Positions 7,869-15,011 of a DNA stretch of 22,423 bases are shown here, piece by piece (position 1 is the first letter of the stretch; each line of letters opens with the position of its first letter). This DNA is from Lachnospiraceae bacterium UBA6452. GTDB lineage: Bacteria > Bacillota > Clostridia > Lachnospirales > Lachnospiraceae. The notes under the pieces are model-generated. The model did no database searches and had not been told where the DNA came from. It saw nothing but the letters and a program-made list of their open reading frames with translations. Where the stretch lies: NCBI GenBank assembly GCA_002441865.1, contig DJNY01000022.1, positions 5,002 through 27,424 of the forward strand, given 5' to 3'. The translations under genes were made by a program, and so were the position numbers.

Positions 7869-9217
7869 ATGATAAAACTGATTTTACACAGGGAAGCATT
7901 CTCAAAAAACTGTCGCTGTTTATGCTTCCGATCTTAGGTGCCCTTGTCCTGCAGGCAGCCTACGGTGCCGTTGACCTTCTGGTTGTCGGACGCTTCGGTT
8001 CCACAGCCGGACTTTCCGGTGTTTCCACAGGCAGCCAGGTACTGAATCTTGTAACCTTTGTCGTCACACAGCTTGCCATGGGTATTACCGTACTGATCGC
8101 CCGCTACCTTGGTGAAAAAAAGCAGAAACAGATTGGCGCCGTGCTTGGCGGCGGTGCAGTTGTCTTTACCATACTTGCGCTTGTTCTGCTTCTGGTACTG
8201 GTCGGTCTTGCGCGGCCGATCTCGATTCTGATGCAGGCGCCTTCGGAAGCACTGACAGCCACAACAGGCTATGTCCGGATCTGCGGCTTTGGTATTCTCT
8301 TTATTGTTGCCTACAACTTACTTTCCGCTATCTTCAGGGGGCTGGGCGACAGCCGTTCTCCTCTGCTCTTTGTACTGGTTGCCTGTTTCGTCAATATTAT
8401 TGGTGATCTGATCTTTGTTGCTGGGCTCCACATGGATGCAGCGGGTGCTGCCCTTGCCACCGTTCTGGCACAGGCTGTCAGCGTTGTATTCGCGCTCTGC
8501 ATTCTGGCGAAAAAAGAGCTGCCCTTCACGATCACAAAGGCTGATTTCAGATTAAATGCACAATGCCGCAAGTTCCTGAGCATCGGTCTGCCACTGGCAC
8601 TGCAGGAATGCCTGACCCAGATTTCCTTTCTGGCACTCTGTGCCTTTGTCAACCGTCTGGGACTGACTGCCTCCTCCGGGTATGGCGTTGCCTGCAAGAT
8701 CGTCAACTTTGCCATGCTGATCCCAAGTGCCCTGATGCAGTCCATGGCTTCCTTTGTCGCACAAAATGTAGGCGCAGGTAATCCAAAGCGTGCCCGTCAG
8801 GCAATGCTGACCGGTATCGGAATCGGTCTTGCATTCGGTTGCTGTGTATTTGCACTCGTTCTGCTGAAGGGTGATCTGCTGACCGGTATTTTCTCTACCG
8901 ACGCAGAGGTTGTCCAGAACGGCTTTGCTTACCTGAAAGGATTTGCGCCGGAAACAATCCTGACCGCTGTTTTGTTCAGCATGATCGGCTATTTCAACGG
9001 TAATAACCAGACGCTCTGGGTTATGATCCAGGGACTGACCCAGACACTGCTTGTCAGATTGCCTCTGGCTTACTTTATGAGTATCCAGCCAGACGCCAGC
9101 CTGACAAAGATCGGTCTTGCCGCTCCTGTTTCCACCGCAGTCGGCATTGTGCTGAATGTACTCTTTTTCATCTATTTTCAGCGGAAGCTGGCGGTTCATA
9201 CATTCAAAAATAATTAA
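7865..9217 (+). CDS. MATE family efflux transporter
   Basis: A 450-residue, very hydrophobic protein with the length and twelve-helix pattern of MATE exporters, which expel drugs or metabolites using a sodium or proton gradient. Typical family phrases are FRGLGDSRSP (about 157-166) and MDAAGAALATV (about 190-200), repeated in looser form in the second half. An AAGGAGG ribosome site lies inside the end of marR, and the ATGA overlap indicates coupled translation. The substrate cannot be predicted, although a MarR partner suggests a toxic or regulated compound. A hairpin terminator follows within 12 bases. Confidence 0.93.
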   Translation: MNDKTDFTQGSILKKLSLFMLPILGALVLQAAYGAVDLLVVGRFGSTAGLSGVSTGSQVLNLVTFVVTQLAMGITVLIARYLGEKKQKQIGAVLGGGAVVFTILALVLLLVLVGLARPISILMQAPSEALTATTGYVRICGFGILFIVAYNLLSAIFRGLGDSRSPLLFVLVACFVNIIGDLIFVAGLHMDAAGAALATVLAQAVSVVFALCILAKKELPFTITKADFRLNAQCRKFLSIGLPLALQECLTQISFLALCAFVNRLGLTASSGYGVACKIVNFAMLIPSALMQSMASFVAQNVGAGNPKRARQAMLTGIGIGLAFGCCVFALVLLKGDLLTGIFSTDAEVVQNGFAYLKGFAPETILTAVLFSMIGYFNGNNQTLWVMIQGLTQTLLVRLPLAYFMSIQPDASLTKIGLAAPVSTAVGIVLNVLFFIYFQRKLAVHTFKNN

Positions 9218-9228
9218 CCGGATATAAG

Positions 9229-9266
9229 AACCGGGCATGTGGATTCCACATGCCCGGTTTGCTTTT
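9229..9266 (+). terminator. Rho-independent terminator, probably bidirectional
   Basis: A 14-base perfect stem (AACCGGGCATGTGG paired with its complement) with a 3-base loop occupies 9229-9259 and is followed by TGCTTTT. It lies between the converging ends of the MATE gene and the uracil permease. On the minus strand a weaker T-rich stretch follows, so it may stop both transcripts. Confidence 0.88.
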
Positions 9267-9291
9267 CTGTATTTTGTTACTATGCGGTAAC

Positions 9292-10674
9292 TTATTTGTT
9301 GTCCATGAAGTTCATGTCCAGACCACGGTTCTTATCAGCCTGTGGATCTTTACCGAATTCATAATCCTTGCCCGGCAGGATCGCATTTAATAAAACGCCT
9401 GCGATAGCTGCGATTGCAAGTGCTGTTAATGTGATGGATGTACCACCGATCGTAAATGTCAGTCCATCTGAGAAACCAAGACCGCAGACAAGGATAACTG
9501 CTGCAATGATCAGGTTTCTTGATTTTGTCAGATCTACGTGGTTTTCTACTACGTTTCTTACACCGATTGCAGAAATCATACCATACAGCATGAAGCTGAC
9601 ACCACCGATGATAGCGGAAGGTAATGTGCTGATCAGATCAGCAACCTTCGGGAAGAAGCTCAGGATAACTGCAAAGACAGCAGCCAGACGGATAACACGT
9701 GGATCGTACACTTTACTCAGTTCCAGTACGCCGGTGTTTTCACCGTATGTTGTATTGGCAGGGCCACCGAACAGGGCAGATAAACTTGTTGCAAGACCAT
9801 CACCGATCAGTGTACGGTGAAGTCCCGGATCTTCAATAAAGTTAGAACCAACTGTTGCGGAAATGGCAGACATATCACCGATATGCTCCATCATTGTTGC
9901 GATTGCGATCGGTGCCATAACAAGAATGGCTGTCAGATCAAACTTGCAAAGCTGGAAAGGCGGCAGACCGACTACAGCATCTGTTGCTGCCTGTGAGAAA
10001 TTCAGTATTGCGGAACCATCTGCATTTGTCATACCTGCAAAGTGCATGATCAGTGCTACGATGTAAGAGATCACAACGCCCATCAGGATCGGGATGATCT
10101 TGAACATGCCCTTACCCCAGATATTGAAGACAACGATAACGCCAAGGGCGATCAGTGCCAGGAACCAGTTTGTGGAAGCGTTGGATACTGCTGACGGTGC
10201 AAGGCTCAGACCGATACAGATAATGATCGGGCCTGTTACTGCAGGCGGCAGGAAACGCATAACCTTCTTAACGCCGACAAGCTTGATGATCAGTGCCAGG
10301 ATCAGATATAACAGACCTGCCACTACGATACCGCCGCAGGCATATGGGAGTTTTTCACCCATTGTCATATTCGCAAAAATACCGGTATCCAGATTCGCTA
10401 CTGTAGCAAAACCACCAAGGAATGCAAATGACGAACCGAGGAATGCCGGTACTTTAAATTTTGAACAGAGATGGAAGAACAGTGTACCTACGCCGGCGAA
10501 AAACAACGTCACCTGAACGGATAACCCTTCTCCTTCAAAATAAGTGTTCACTAAGATCGGAACTAAAATAGTTGCGCCAAACATGGCAAACATGTGCTGC
10601 AGACCAAGTAGCAGCATTTTGGGAACACCGAGCTCCCTCGCATCACGAATGCAGGTTTTTTCTTCCGTATTCAT
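9292..10674 (-). CDS. uraA: Uracil permease (NCS2/UraA family)
   Basis: A 460-residue inner-membrane symporter for uracil of the nucleobase-cation symporter 2 family. The start MNTEEKTC is chosen because AAGGAGGA lies just upstream; the open frame runs 35 codons further without a better site. EHIGDM at 263-268 and NTTYGEN at 307-313 correspond to the substrate-binding stretches of UraA with their conserved glutamates. The TTYGEN form is characteristic of uracil rather than purine carriers. Many hydrophobic segments fit 14 helices. It is a single gene with no pyrimidine genes nearby, and I see no clear PyrR-type attenuator in its leader. It converges on the MATE gene at a shared terminator. 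Confidence 0.92.
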   Translation of the reverse strand: MNTEEKTCIRDARELGVPKMLLLGLQHMFAMFGATILVPILVNTYFEGEGLSVQVTLFFAGVGTLFFHLCSKFKVPAFLGSSFAFLGGFATVANLDTGIFANMTMGEKLPYACGGIVVAGLLYLILALIIKLVGVKKVMRFLPPAVTGPIIICIGLSLAPSAVSNASTNWFLALIALGVIVVFNIWGKGMFKIIPILMGVVISYIVALIMHFAGMTNADGSAILNFSQAATDAVVGLPPFQLCKFDLTAILVMAPIAIATMMEHIGDMSAISATVGSNFIEDPGLHRTLIGDGLATSLSALFGGPANTTYGENTGVLELSKVYDPRVIRLAAVFAVILSFFPKVADLISTLPSAIIGGVSFMLYGMISAIGVRNVVENHVDLTKSRNLIIAAVILVCGLGFSDGLTFTIGGTSITLTALAIAAIAGVLLNAILPGKDYEFGKDPQADKNRGLDMNFMDNK

Positions 10675-10721
10675 AATACACAAATCCTCCTTCATAAGAT
10701 AAATTTTTGTTACCGCTAACC

Positions 10722-10750
10722 ATTCTAACATAGGCACTGCGATTTTGCAC
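10722..10750 (-). promoter_or_regulatory. Putative promoter of uraA
   Basis: Read on the minus strand: GTGCAA (10745-10750), 17 bases, TAGAAT (10722-10727), about 48 bases upstream of the uraA start. The -35 is weak. It faces away from the promoter of the next gene. Confidence 0.4.
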
Positions 10751-10761
10751 TCTTTTTTTGC

Positions 10762-10790
10762 TTGTCTTTTTCTTCCCACACAGGTAAACT
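10762..10790 (+). promoter_or_regulatory. Putative promoter of the Cys/His protein gene
   Basis: TTGTCT (10762-10767), 17 bases, TAAACT (10785-10790). It lies back to back with the uraA promoter candidate; the two -35 boxes are 11 bases apart. Confidence 0.45.
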
Positions 10791-10865
10791 AAAAAAGAAG
10801 ACATAATCGTGAATATCTATTTCCCGCCGGATCTGTACATCTGCGCCGGAAGAAAGAAGAGGCAA

Positions 10866-11627
10866 ATGAAAGAAACACTCTATACCATACCATTAACAGA
10901 TGCATTTCATGCAAATGACGAATGCCCGCTCTGCTTTGTGGAACGCGAGGTGGAACAGGATCTTTTAGATCTGGTGCTCGGCTCCAGTTCCTCCTATATG
11001 GAAAGCGATATGCGTGAAATGACAGACAAGGCAGGCTTCTGCCGTGCCCATTTCAAAAAAATGTTTGACTACGGTAACTCTCTCGGAAATGCCTGGATCC
11101 TGAAAACGCACTATATCCAGATGCAGAAAGAGCTGGAAGGACAGATCAAAATGTTTGCACCGGGCAAGGCTTCCTTTATGAACCGCCTGAAAAAAGCAGA
11201 TACCACAGACAATGCCATTTATAACTGGGTACAGGAAAAGGAAAAATCCTGCTATATCTGTACAAACTTTGAAAAAACCTATGAACGCTATCTGGATACC
11301 TTCTTCTTTATGTATAAGAAGGACGGAGAAATGAAAAAGATGATCGAGGGAAGCAAAGGCTTCTGCCTGCATCACTTTGGCGATATCTGCAGACGTGCGG
11401 AAACAGAACTGAATGACAAGCAGAAGGCTGAGTTCTATCCGCTGATCCTGAATCAGATGCTGGATAATCTGAAACGCGTCGGCGAAGATGTTGCATGGCT
11501 CGTCGAAAAATATGATTACCGGAACAAAGATGCTGACTGGAAAAATTCCAGAGACGCCGTACAGCGCGGTATGCAGAAACTGCGCGGCGGTTACCCGGCT
11601 GATCCGGTTTACCAGCAGTCCAAATAA
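10866..11627 (+). CDS. Two-module Cys/His protein, probably DUF6062 family
   Basis: A soluble 253-residue protein of unknown function that I believe belongs to the family annotated DUF6062. The start MKETLYTIPL is preceded by GAAGAGG; an ATG 57 bases earlier lacks a ribosome site. The protein carries the same metal-site pattern twice: C20-x2-C23 with C59-x2-H62 (FCRAHF), then C129-x2-C132 with C167-x2-H170 (FCLHHF). The gap within each module is nearly equal (35 and 34 residues between the second and third ligands). This suggests an internal duplication with two zinc or iron-sulfur sites. Between and after the modules it is mostly charged helix. There is no signal peptide or membrane segment. 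Its neighbours (uraA, TetR) give no functional clue. Confidence 0.75.
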   Translation: MKETLYTIPLTDAFHANDECPLCFVEREVEQDLLDLVLGSSSSYMESDMREMTDKAGFCRAHFKKMFDYGNSLGNAWILKTHYIQMQKELEGQIKMFAPGKASFMNRLKKADTTDNAIYNWVQEKEKSCYICTNFEKTYERYLDTFFFMYKKDGEMKKMIEGSKGFCLHHFGDICRRAETELNDKQKAEFYPLILNQMLDNLKRVGEDVAWLVEKYDYRNKDADWKNSRDAVQRGMQKLRGGYPADPVYQQSK

Positions 11628-11634
11628 GCCTAAG

Positions 11635-12234
11635 CTACCAGCACATATTTTCTTCTAATAGCTGCAGGTAACTTTCCACTTCCGTAAAATACGATTCCGC
11701 ATCGATACTGTCGTTGCGGAATTGTTCATTTAATACCCCATCCGCCACAAACAGGCACATTTTCAGAACGGCGGATGCGTCAATTCCTGTCTTAAAGCAG
11801 CTCAGATCCGCCTTCTGGTAAATACCGGAAAGCATCGTGGAATACTGATCCATACTGTCGGCGATCAGTGTCAGGATATCTTTTTCTTCCCGGAATGCCA
11901 GCGTCACAAACAGATTCATGTACGGATAATTGCGGATGATGTCACGCTTTGCTTCTTCTACCTTGCGCTGCAGGGAAAAGAAATCAATGGAAAACAGCGG
12001 TACAGTTCGGGAATATTCCATACTGATATATTTCACGCTGTACATATAGACAAATTCATACAGCCCCTGCTTACTTCCGAAATAATGGAATAACAATCCC
12101 TTGGAAATACCGGCTGCTTTCACGATCTCATCGGTACTTGCCTTTTTGTATCCATTTTTTGCAAAGATCTGCAGTGCTGCATTGATAAAACGATCCTGTT
12201 TTTCCTTTGAAAGTTCAAAAAAACGATTGTTCAT
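11635..12234 (-). CDS. TetR/AcrR family transcriptional regulator
   Basis: A 199-residue one-domain repressor. The N-terminal helix-turn-helix is clear: RFINAALQIFAKNGYKKAS, then TDEIVKAAGISKGLLFHYFG (about residues 34-53). The remaining helices form the ligand-binding and dimer domain, which gives no ligand clue. An AGAGGAAC ribosome site precedes the ATG. It ends 7 bases from the convergent Cys/His gene and diverges from the acidic protein gene. That protein is its most likely target besides itself. Confidence 0.93.
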   Translation of the reverse strand: MNNRFFELSKEKQDRFINAALQIFAKNGYKKASTDEIVKAAGISKGLLFHYFGSKQGLYEFVYMYSVKYISMEYSRTVPLFSIDFFSLQRKVEEAKRDIIRNYPYMNLFVTLAFREEKDILTLIADSMDQYSTMLSGIYQKADLSCFKTGIDASAVLKMCLFVADGVLNEQFRNDSIDAESYFTEVESYLQLLEENMCW

Positions 12235-12259
12235 TGTAGTTCCTCTTTTTCCGTATCAT

Positions 12260-12274
12260 TGACTCCGGCAGTCA
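12260..12274. promoter_or_regulatory. Candidate TetR operator
   Basis: TGACT (12260-12264) and AGTCA (12270-12274) form an inverted repeat around CCGGC. It lies just downstream of the -10 of the tetR promoter, about where transcription should begin. The arms are short, so this is suggestive only. Confidence 0.4.
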
Positions 12275-12278
12275 CTTT

Positions 12279-12307
12279 ATCCTACCACAGAACAGATACT
12301 CTTGCAA
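12279..12307 (-). promoter_or_regulatory. Putative promoter of tetR
   Basis: On the minus strand TTGCAA (12302-12307), 17 bases, TAGGAT (12279-12284), about 45 bases before the tetR start. Confidence 0.5.
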
Positions 12308-12342
12308 TTCCATAAACTTCTTATAAACTGTGCACAAACTCC

Positions 12343-12371
12343 TTGTGTTCTGGGCAAAATTATTTTAAAAT
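12343..12371 (+). promoter_or_regulatory. Putative promoter of the acidic protein gene
   Basis: TTGTGT (12343-12348), 17 bases, TAAAAT (12366-12371), 35 bases before the start codon and divergent from the tetR promoter. Confidence 0.55.
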
Positions 12372-12406
12372 AGAAAAAACGGATTCCATAGAAAGGGGTT
12401 TACAAT

Positions 12407-12931
12407 ATGGCAAAAAAATTTGGTAAATTTCTGATGTTCAGCGCTGCTGTCGCTGCTGCGGCAGGTGCTTATTACTATTTCAAAAAATCTGATGAAGACA
12501 GATTTGACGATGATGATTTTGACAACGATTTTGATTTTGAAGAAGAGGAAAAAGATCTTTCTGCCGGCAAGGAACGCAGCTATGTACCGCTTCGTTTCTC
12601 TACAGTAAAATCTGAGGAAGAATCTGCTCCGGCTGAAGATAAGGAAGAGACTCCGGCAGAACCGGCTAAGGCAGAAGAGTCCTCTGCAGATCCTGTTGCG
12701 TCTACAGAGGAGAAGCCTGCTGCGGAAGAAGCAAAGGAAGTAACCGCGGCTGAAAGTAAAGAAGAAGCTCCGGCTCCAGAACCGAAAGCAGAAGAAAAAG
12801 AAGAATCAGCCGAAACGGAACAGGCTGACGATGAGCCTTTCGACGAAGAAGATGAAGAACCGATCGACAATGTAGAATCCACAACCGAGACGATCGAAGA
12901 ATTCTTCGACGAAGAGGAAGATAACAAATAA
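12407..12931 (+). CDS. Small anchored, highly acidic low-complexity protein
   Basis: A 174-residue protein of unknown function. The N-terminus MAKKFGKFLMFSAAVAAAAGAYYYF holds one short hydrophobic, alanine-rich segment (about residues 8-25) after lysines, consistent with a membrane anchor or uncleaved signal. Then come an Asp-rich block (residues 28-45), a short neutral patch (SYVPLRFST) and a long Glu/Ala/Pro-rich tail ending in EEFFDEEEDNK. The bulk is surely disordered and strongly negative. AAGGGG precedes the ATG and a hairpin terminator follows. Codon-phase bias and the tight signals make it a real gene despite low complexity. I recall similar short anchored acidic proteins in Lachnospiraceae but know no function. 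Confidence 0.8.
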   Translation: MAKKFGKFLMFSAAVAAAAGAYYYFKKSDEDRFDDDDFDNDFDFEEEEKDLSAGKERSYVPLRFSTVKSEEESAPAEDKEETPAEPAKAEESSADPVASTEEKPAAEEAKEVTAAESKEEAPAPEPKAEEKEESAETEQADDEPFDEEDEEPIDNVESTTETIEEFFDEEEDNK

Positions 12932-12947
12932 TATATGTAGCTAAAAT

Positions 12948-12978
12948 GAGCCCGAAGCAGCTGCTTCGGGCTTTTCCT
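12948..12978 (+). terminator. Rho-independent terminator, probably bidirectional
   Basis: GCCCGAAGCAG and CTGCTTCGGGC (12950-12971) form a perfect stem followed by TTTTCCTTT. On the minus strand the stem is followed by CATTTTAG, so it likely also ends the long minus-strand gene run whose last stop is at 12991. Confidence 0.88.
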
Positions 12979-12990
12979 TTCCAAATGCCT

Positions 12991-13953
12991 TTAAAATATA
13001 CCAAATAATTTCGGAAGCTGTGTGATCGTCAGCTTGCCAATATCGAGGATCTCTCCCTGCAGCGGCTGTATCTCTGCCTGCTCCAGATAAGAAAGCTCCA
13101 GACTCAGACTGCCATCAGATCCGATCCTGATCTGTTCCAGATCAAGCCTTGGTATTCCTCCCTGATCCTCTGCCAGGGTCAGCAGCGGCTCATCATCCAC
13201 CTCTACACCGATCGCCGCAAGCTGCAGTCCCTTCTGGTAAAACCGGAAAGTGATCTGCTCCTGCTCACCAAGCCATTCGTTCTCTGAAAGTGCCGGAAGC
13301 AATACGCCATCCTTTTCACAGATCCGGGCATATCCTTCGTATATATCCAAAAATTCCGTCACAGGAAGCACGATCTCCGTACAACTGCAGGTCTCATATT
13401 TTCCGTTTATGTATGCATGTTTTTGCTTTCCTTCCGTTAGTGAAAGCTTATGCATAACCTCTTTACTGTAGGAAACCAGTTCCTTCTGCCGTTCTTTTCC
13501 AAGTGTGTCTTTTCCATTCCCTGCAGCACTTCCATTCTCTGTTCCTTCAATCACTGACAGCCAGAAATCGATCTGCGTCTCCGCTTCCTCTCCCAGAAGC
13601 TTTTGCAGTGCTTCCTGATTTTCCACATCCCGGTATACATATTTGTAGAGGATCTCACTGTCTGCAGCCGGCTGGAGCAATACCGTCCCATCGGAAAACT
13701 GCGCGGTAAATTCCATATTTTTCTTACCAAGCAGCGGCAGAGAGATCCGGTACCTCCCGTCCAGCTGCGCAAGCTGTCCCTGTTCCCGTCTTTGCCAGAA
13801 CTCACCCAGCAGTCCTTTTTCTTTCAGTGCCTGCTGCATTGTGACCAGAAACCTTGTTTCCGGTTTTTTCCAGATCCATGCGGCAAATGCTGCAGCAATG
13901 AGCAGAAGCAATCCAACTGCCGCAGCACATACCAAAAGCACTTTTTTCTTCAT
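12991..13953 (-). CDS. Unknown anchored extracytoplasmic protein
   Basis: A 320-residue protein I do not recognise. Residues 1-28 are a lysine-led hydrophobic segment (MKKKVLLVCAAAVGLLLLIA), so it is secreted or membrane-anchored with its bulk outside; no lipobox cysteine is evident. The rest is soluble and acidic, with alternating strands such as YRISLPLL, MEFTAQF and ITFRFYQ that suggest a beta-rich fold, possibly a lipid- or wall-associated domain. A linker rich in Gly, Asn and Glu lies near residues 138-152. It starts one base after the D-lactate dehydrogenase stop (TAATATG) and has an AGGTGA site inside that gene, so the two are translationally coupled. It is the last gene of the run. 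Confidence 0.8.
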   Translation of the reverse strand: MKKKVLLVCAAAVGLLLLIAAAFAAWIWKKPETRFLVTMQQALKEKGLLGEFWQRREQGQLAQLDGRYRISLPLLGKKNMEFTAQFSDGTVLLQPAADSEILYKYVYRDVENQEALQKLLGEEAETQIDFWLSVIEGTENGSAAGNGKDTLGKERQKELVSYSKEVMHKLSLTEGKQKHAYINGKYETCSCTEIVLPVTEFLDIYEGYARICEKDGVLLPALSENEWLGEQEQITFRFYQKGLQLAAIGVEVDDEPLLTLAEDQGGIPRLDLEQIRIGSDGSLSLELSYLEQAEIQPLQGEILDIGKLTITQLPKLFGIF

Positions 13954-13954
13954 A

Positions 13955-14944
13955 TTATTTCACCTGATTTACCGGATTTATCGTCCCATTCTGAAAATCC
14001 ATGGCATTCTGCAGTGTTGTCCGGCTGATCGCCGCCAGTGCCTCCTGCGTTAAAAAGCCCTGATGGGAAGTCACGATCACGTTAGGGAAGGATAACAGTC
14101 TCGCCGTTGTGGAATGCTCCAGAATATCATCTTCTCGGTTTTCAAATACATTATTGGTCTCTTCCTCATATACATCCAGACCCACACCAAAAAACTTTCT
14201 GCTCCGGATACCGGCGATCAGATCATCTGTTTTGATGAGAGCTCCACGTGATGTGTTTACAAGGATCACTTCATCCTTCATTTTCCGGATCGTATCCTGA
14301 TTGATCAGATGGTAATTTTCTTCTGTCAGCGGGCAATGCAGGGAGATCAGGTCACTGCTTGCAAGCAGCGTGTCAAAATCCACATATTCCACGAAATCCA
14401 GATCCGGGTTCTGATAAATATCATAGGCGATCACTTTCATGCCAAATCCATGACAGATCCTGCACATGGCTGCACCGATCTTGCCTGTTCCGACAATTCC
14501 TGCCGTCTTTCCGTAGAAGTTAACACCGGTTAATCCTACCAGACTGAAGTTATTCTCACGTACCTTGATATATCCCTTGTGGATATGTCTGTTGACAGCC
14601 AGTGCCAGTGCCATGGCATGCTCTGCTACCGCTTCCGGGGAATAACCCGGTACGCGAAGTACGGTAATGCCGTATGCATCCGCAGCAGCCAGATCTACAT
14701 TATTAAAGCCTGCACAGCGCATCAGCACAAGCTTTACCCCCCGCTGTGACAGGATATGCAGCACTTTCTCGCTGACATCCGAGCTTACAAAAGCACAGAC
14801 CGCATCATATCCTTTTGCCAGTCTTGCCGTCTGCACAGACAGATCTGTTTCCAGATAATCAATTTCCACTTCCGGAAATTCCTTCACCACTTTTTCAAAA
14901 GAATCTTTATCATATTTTTTTGTATCATAAAATAGAATCTTCAT
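13955..14944 (-). CDS. ldhA: D-lactate dehydrogenase (LdhA-like 2-hydroxyacid dehydrogenase)
   Basis: A 329-residue NADH enzyme that reduces pyruvate to D-lactate in fermentation. The start MKILFYDTKK is preceded by AGGAGG; 71 codons of open frame upstream are non-coding. The Rossmann motif GTGKIG is at 152-157. The catalytic set is R233 (TSRGALI), E262 (GLDVYEEE) and H294 (SHQGFLT). The spacings of 29 and 32 equal those of known D-lactate dehydrogenases (R235, E264, H296 in the Lactobacillus enzyme). The HQ-F-LT form matches the Escherichia coli LdhA type. A related hydroxyacid such as 2-hydroxyisocaproate could be the substrate, but D-lactate is most likely. Confidence 0.92.
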   Translation of the reverse strand: MKILFYDTKKYDKDSFEKVVKEFPEVEIDYLETDLSVQTARLAKGYDAVCAFVSSDVSEKVLHILSQRGVKLVLMRCAGFNNVDLAAADAYGITVLRVPGYSPEAVAEHAMALALAVNRHIHKGYIKVRENNFSLVGLTGVNFYGKTAGIVGTGKIGAAMCRICHGFGMKVIAYDIYQNPDLDFVEYVDFDTLLASSDLISLHCPLTEENYHLINQDTIRKMKDEVILVNTSRGALIKTDDLIAGIRSRKFFGVGLDVYEEETNNVFENREDDILEHSTTARLLSFPNVIVTSHQGFLTQEALAAISRTTLQNAMDFQNGTINPVNQVK

Positions 14945-15011
14945 TCCAGACCTCCTGACTACATACAAACTCTGCTGTTTAGTATGCCTGTTTTCCATTT
15001 TCTCTATTCGT

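Noticed and set aside
8552..9238. 228-codon minus-strand frame opposite the MATE gene
   Set aside because: Starts inside the terminator hairpin and shows no domain; a shadow frame.
9276..9291. GTTAC/GTAAC inverted repeat by the uraA stop, resembling GTTACCGCTAAC in the uraA leader (10709-10720)
   Set aside because: Short, imperfect and placed differently relative to the gene; likely chance.
10674..10865. PyrR attenuator or uracil riboswitch upstream of uraA
   Set aside because: No stable anti-terminator/terminator pair is visible in the short leader.
12328..12338. TGTGCACA palindrome as TetR operator
   Set aside because: Only 8 bases of symmetry and not overlapping either promoter's core boxes.
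12580..12984. Long serine/alanine-rich open frame on the minus strand opposite the acidic protein
   Set aside because: Mirror of GAA/GAG/GCT codons in the acidic gene; no ribosome site and it crosses the terminator.
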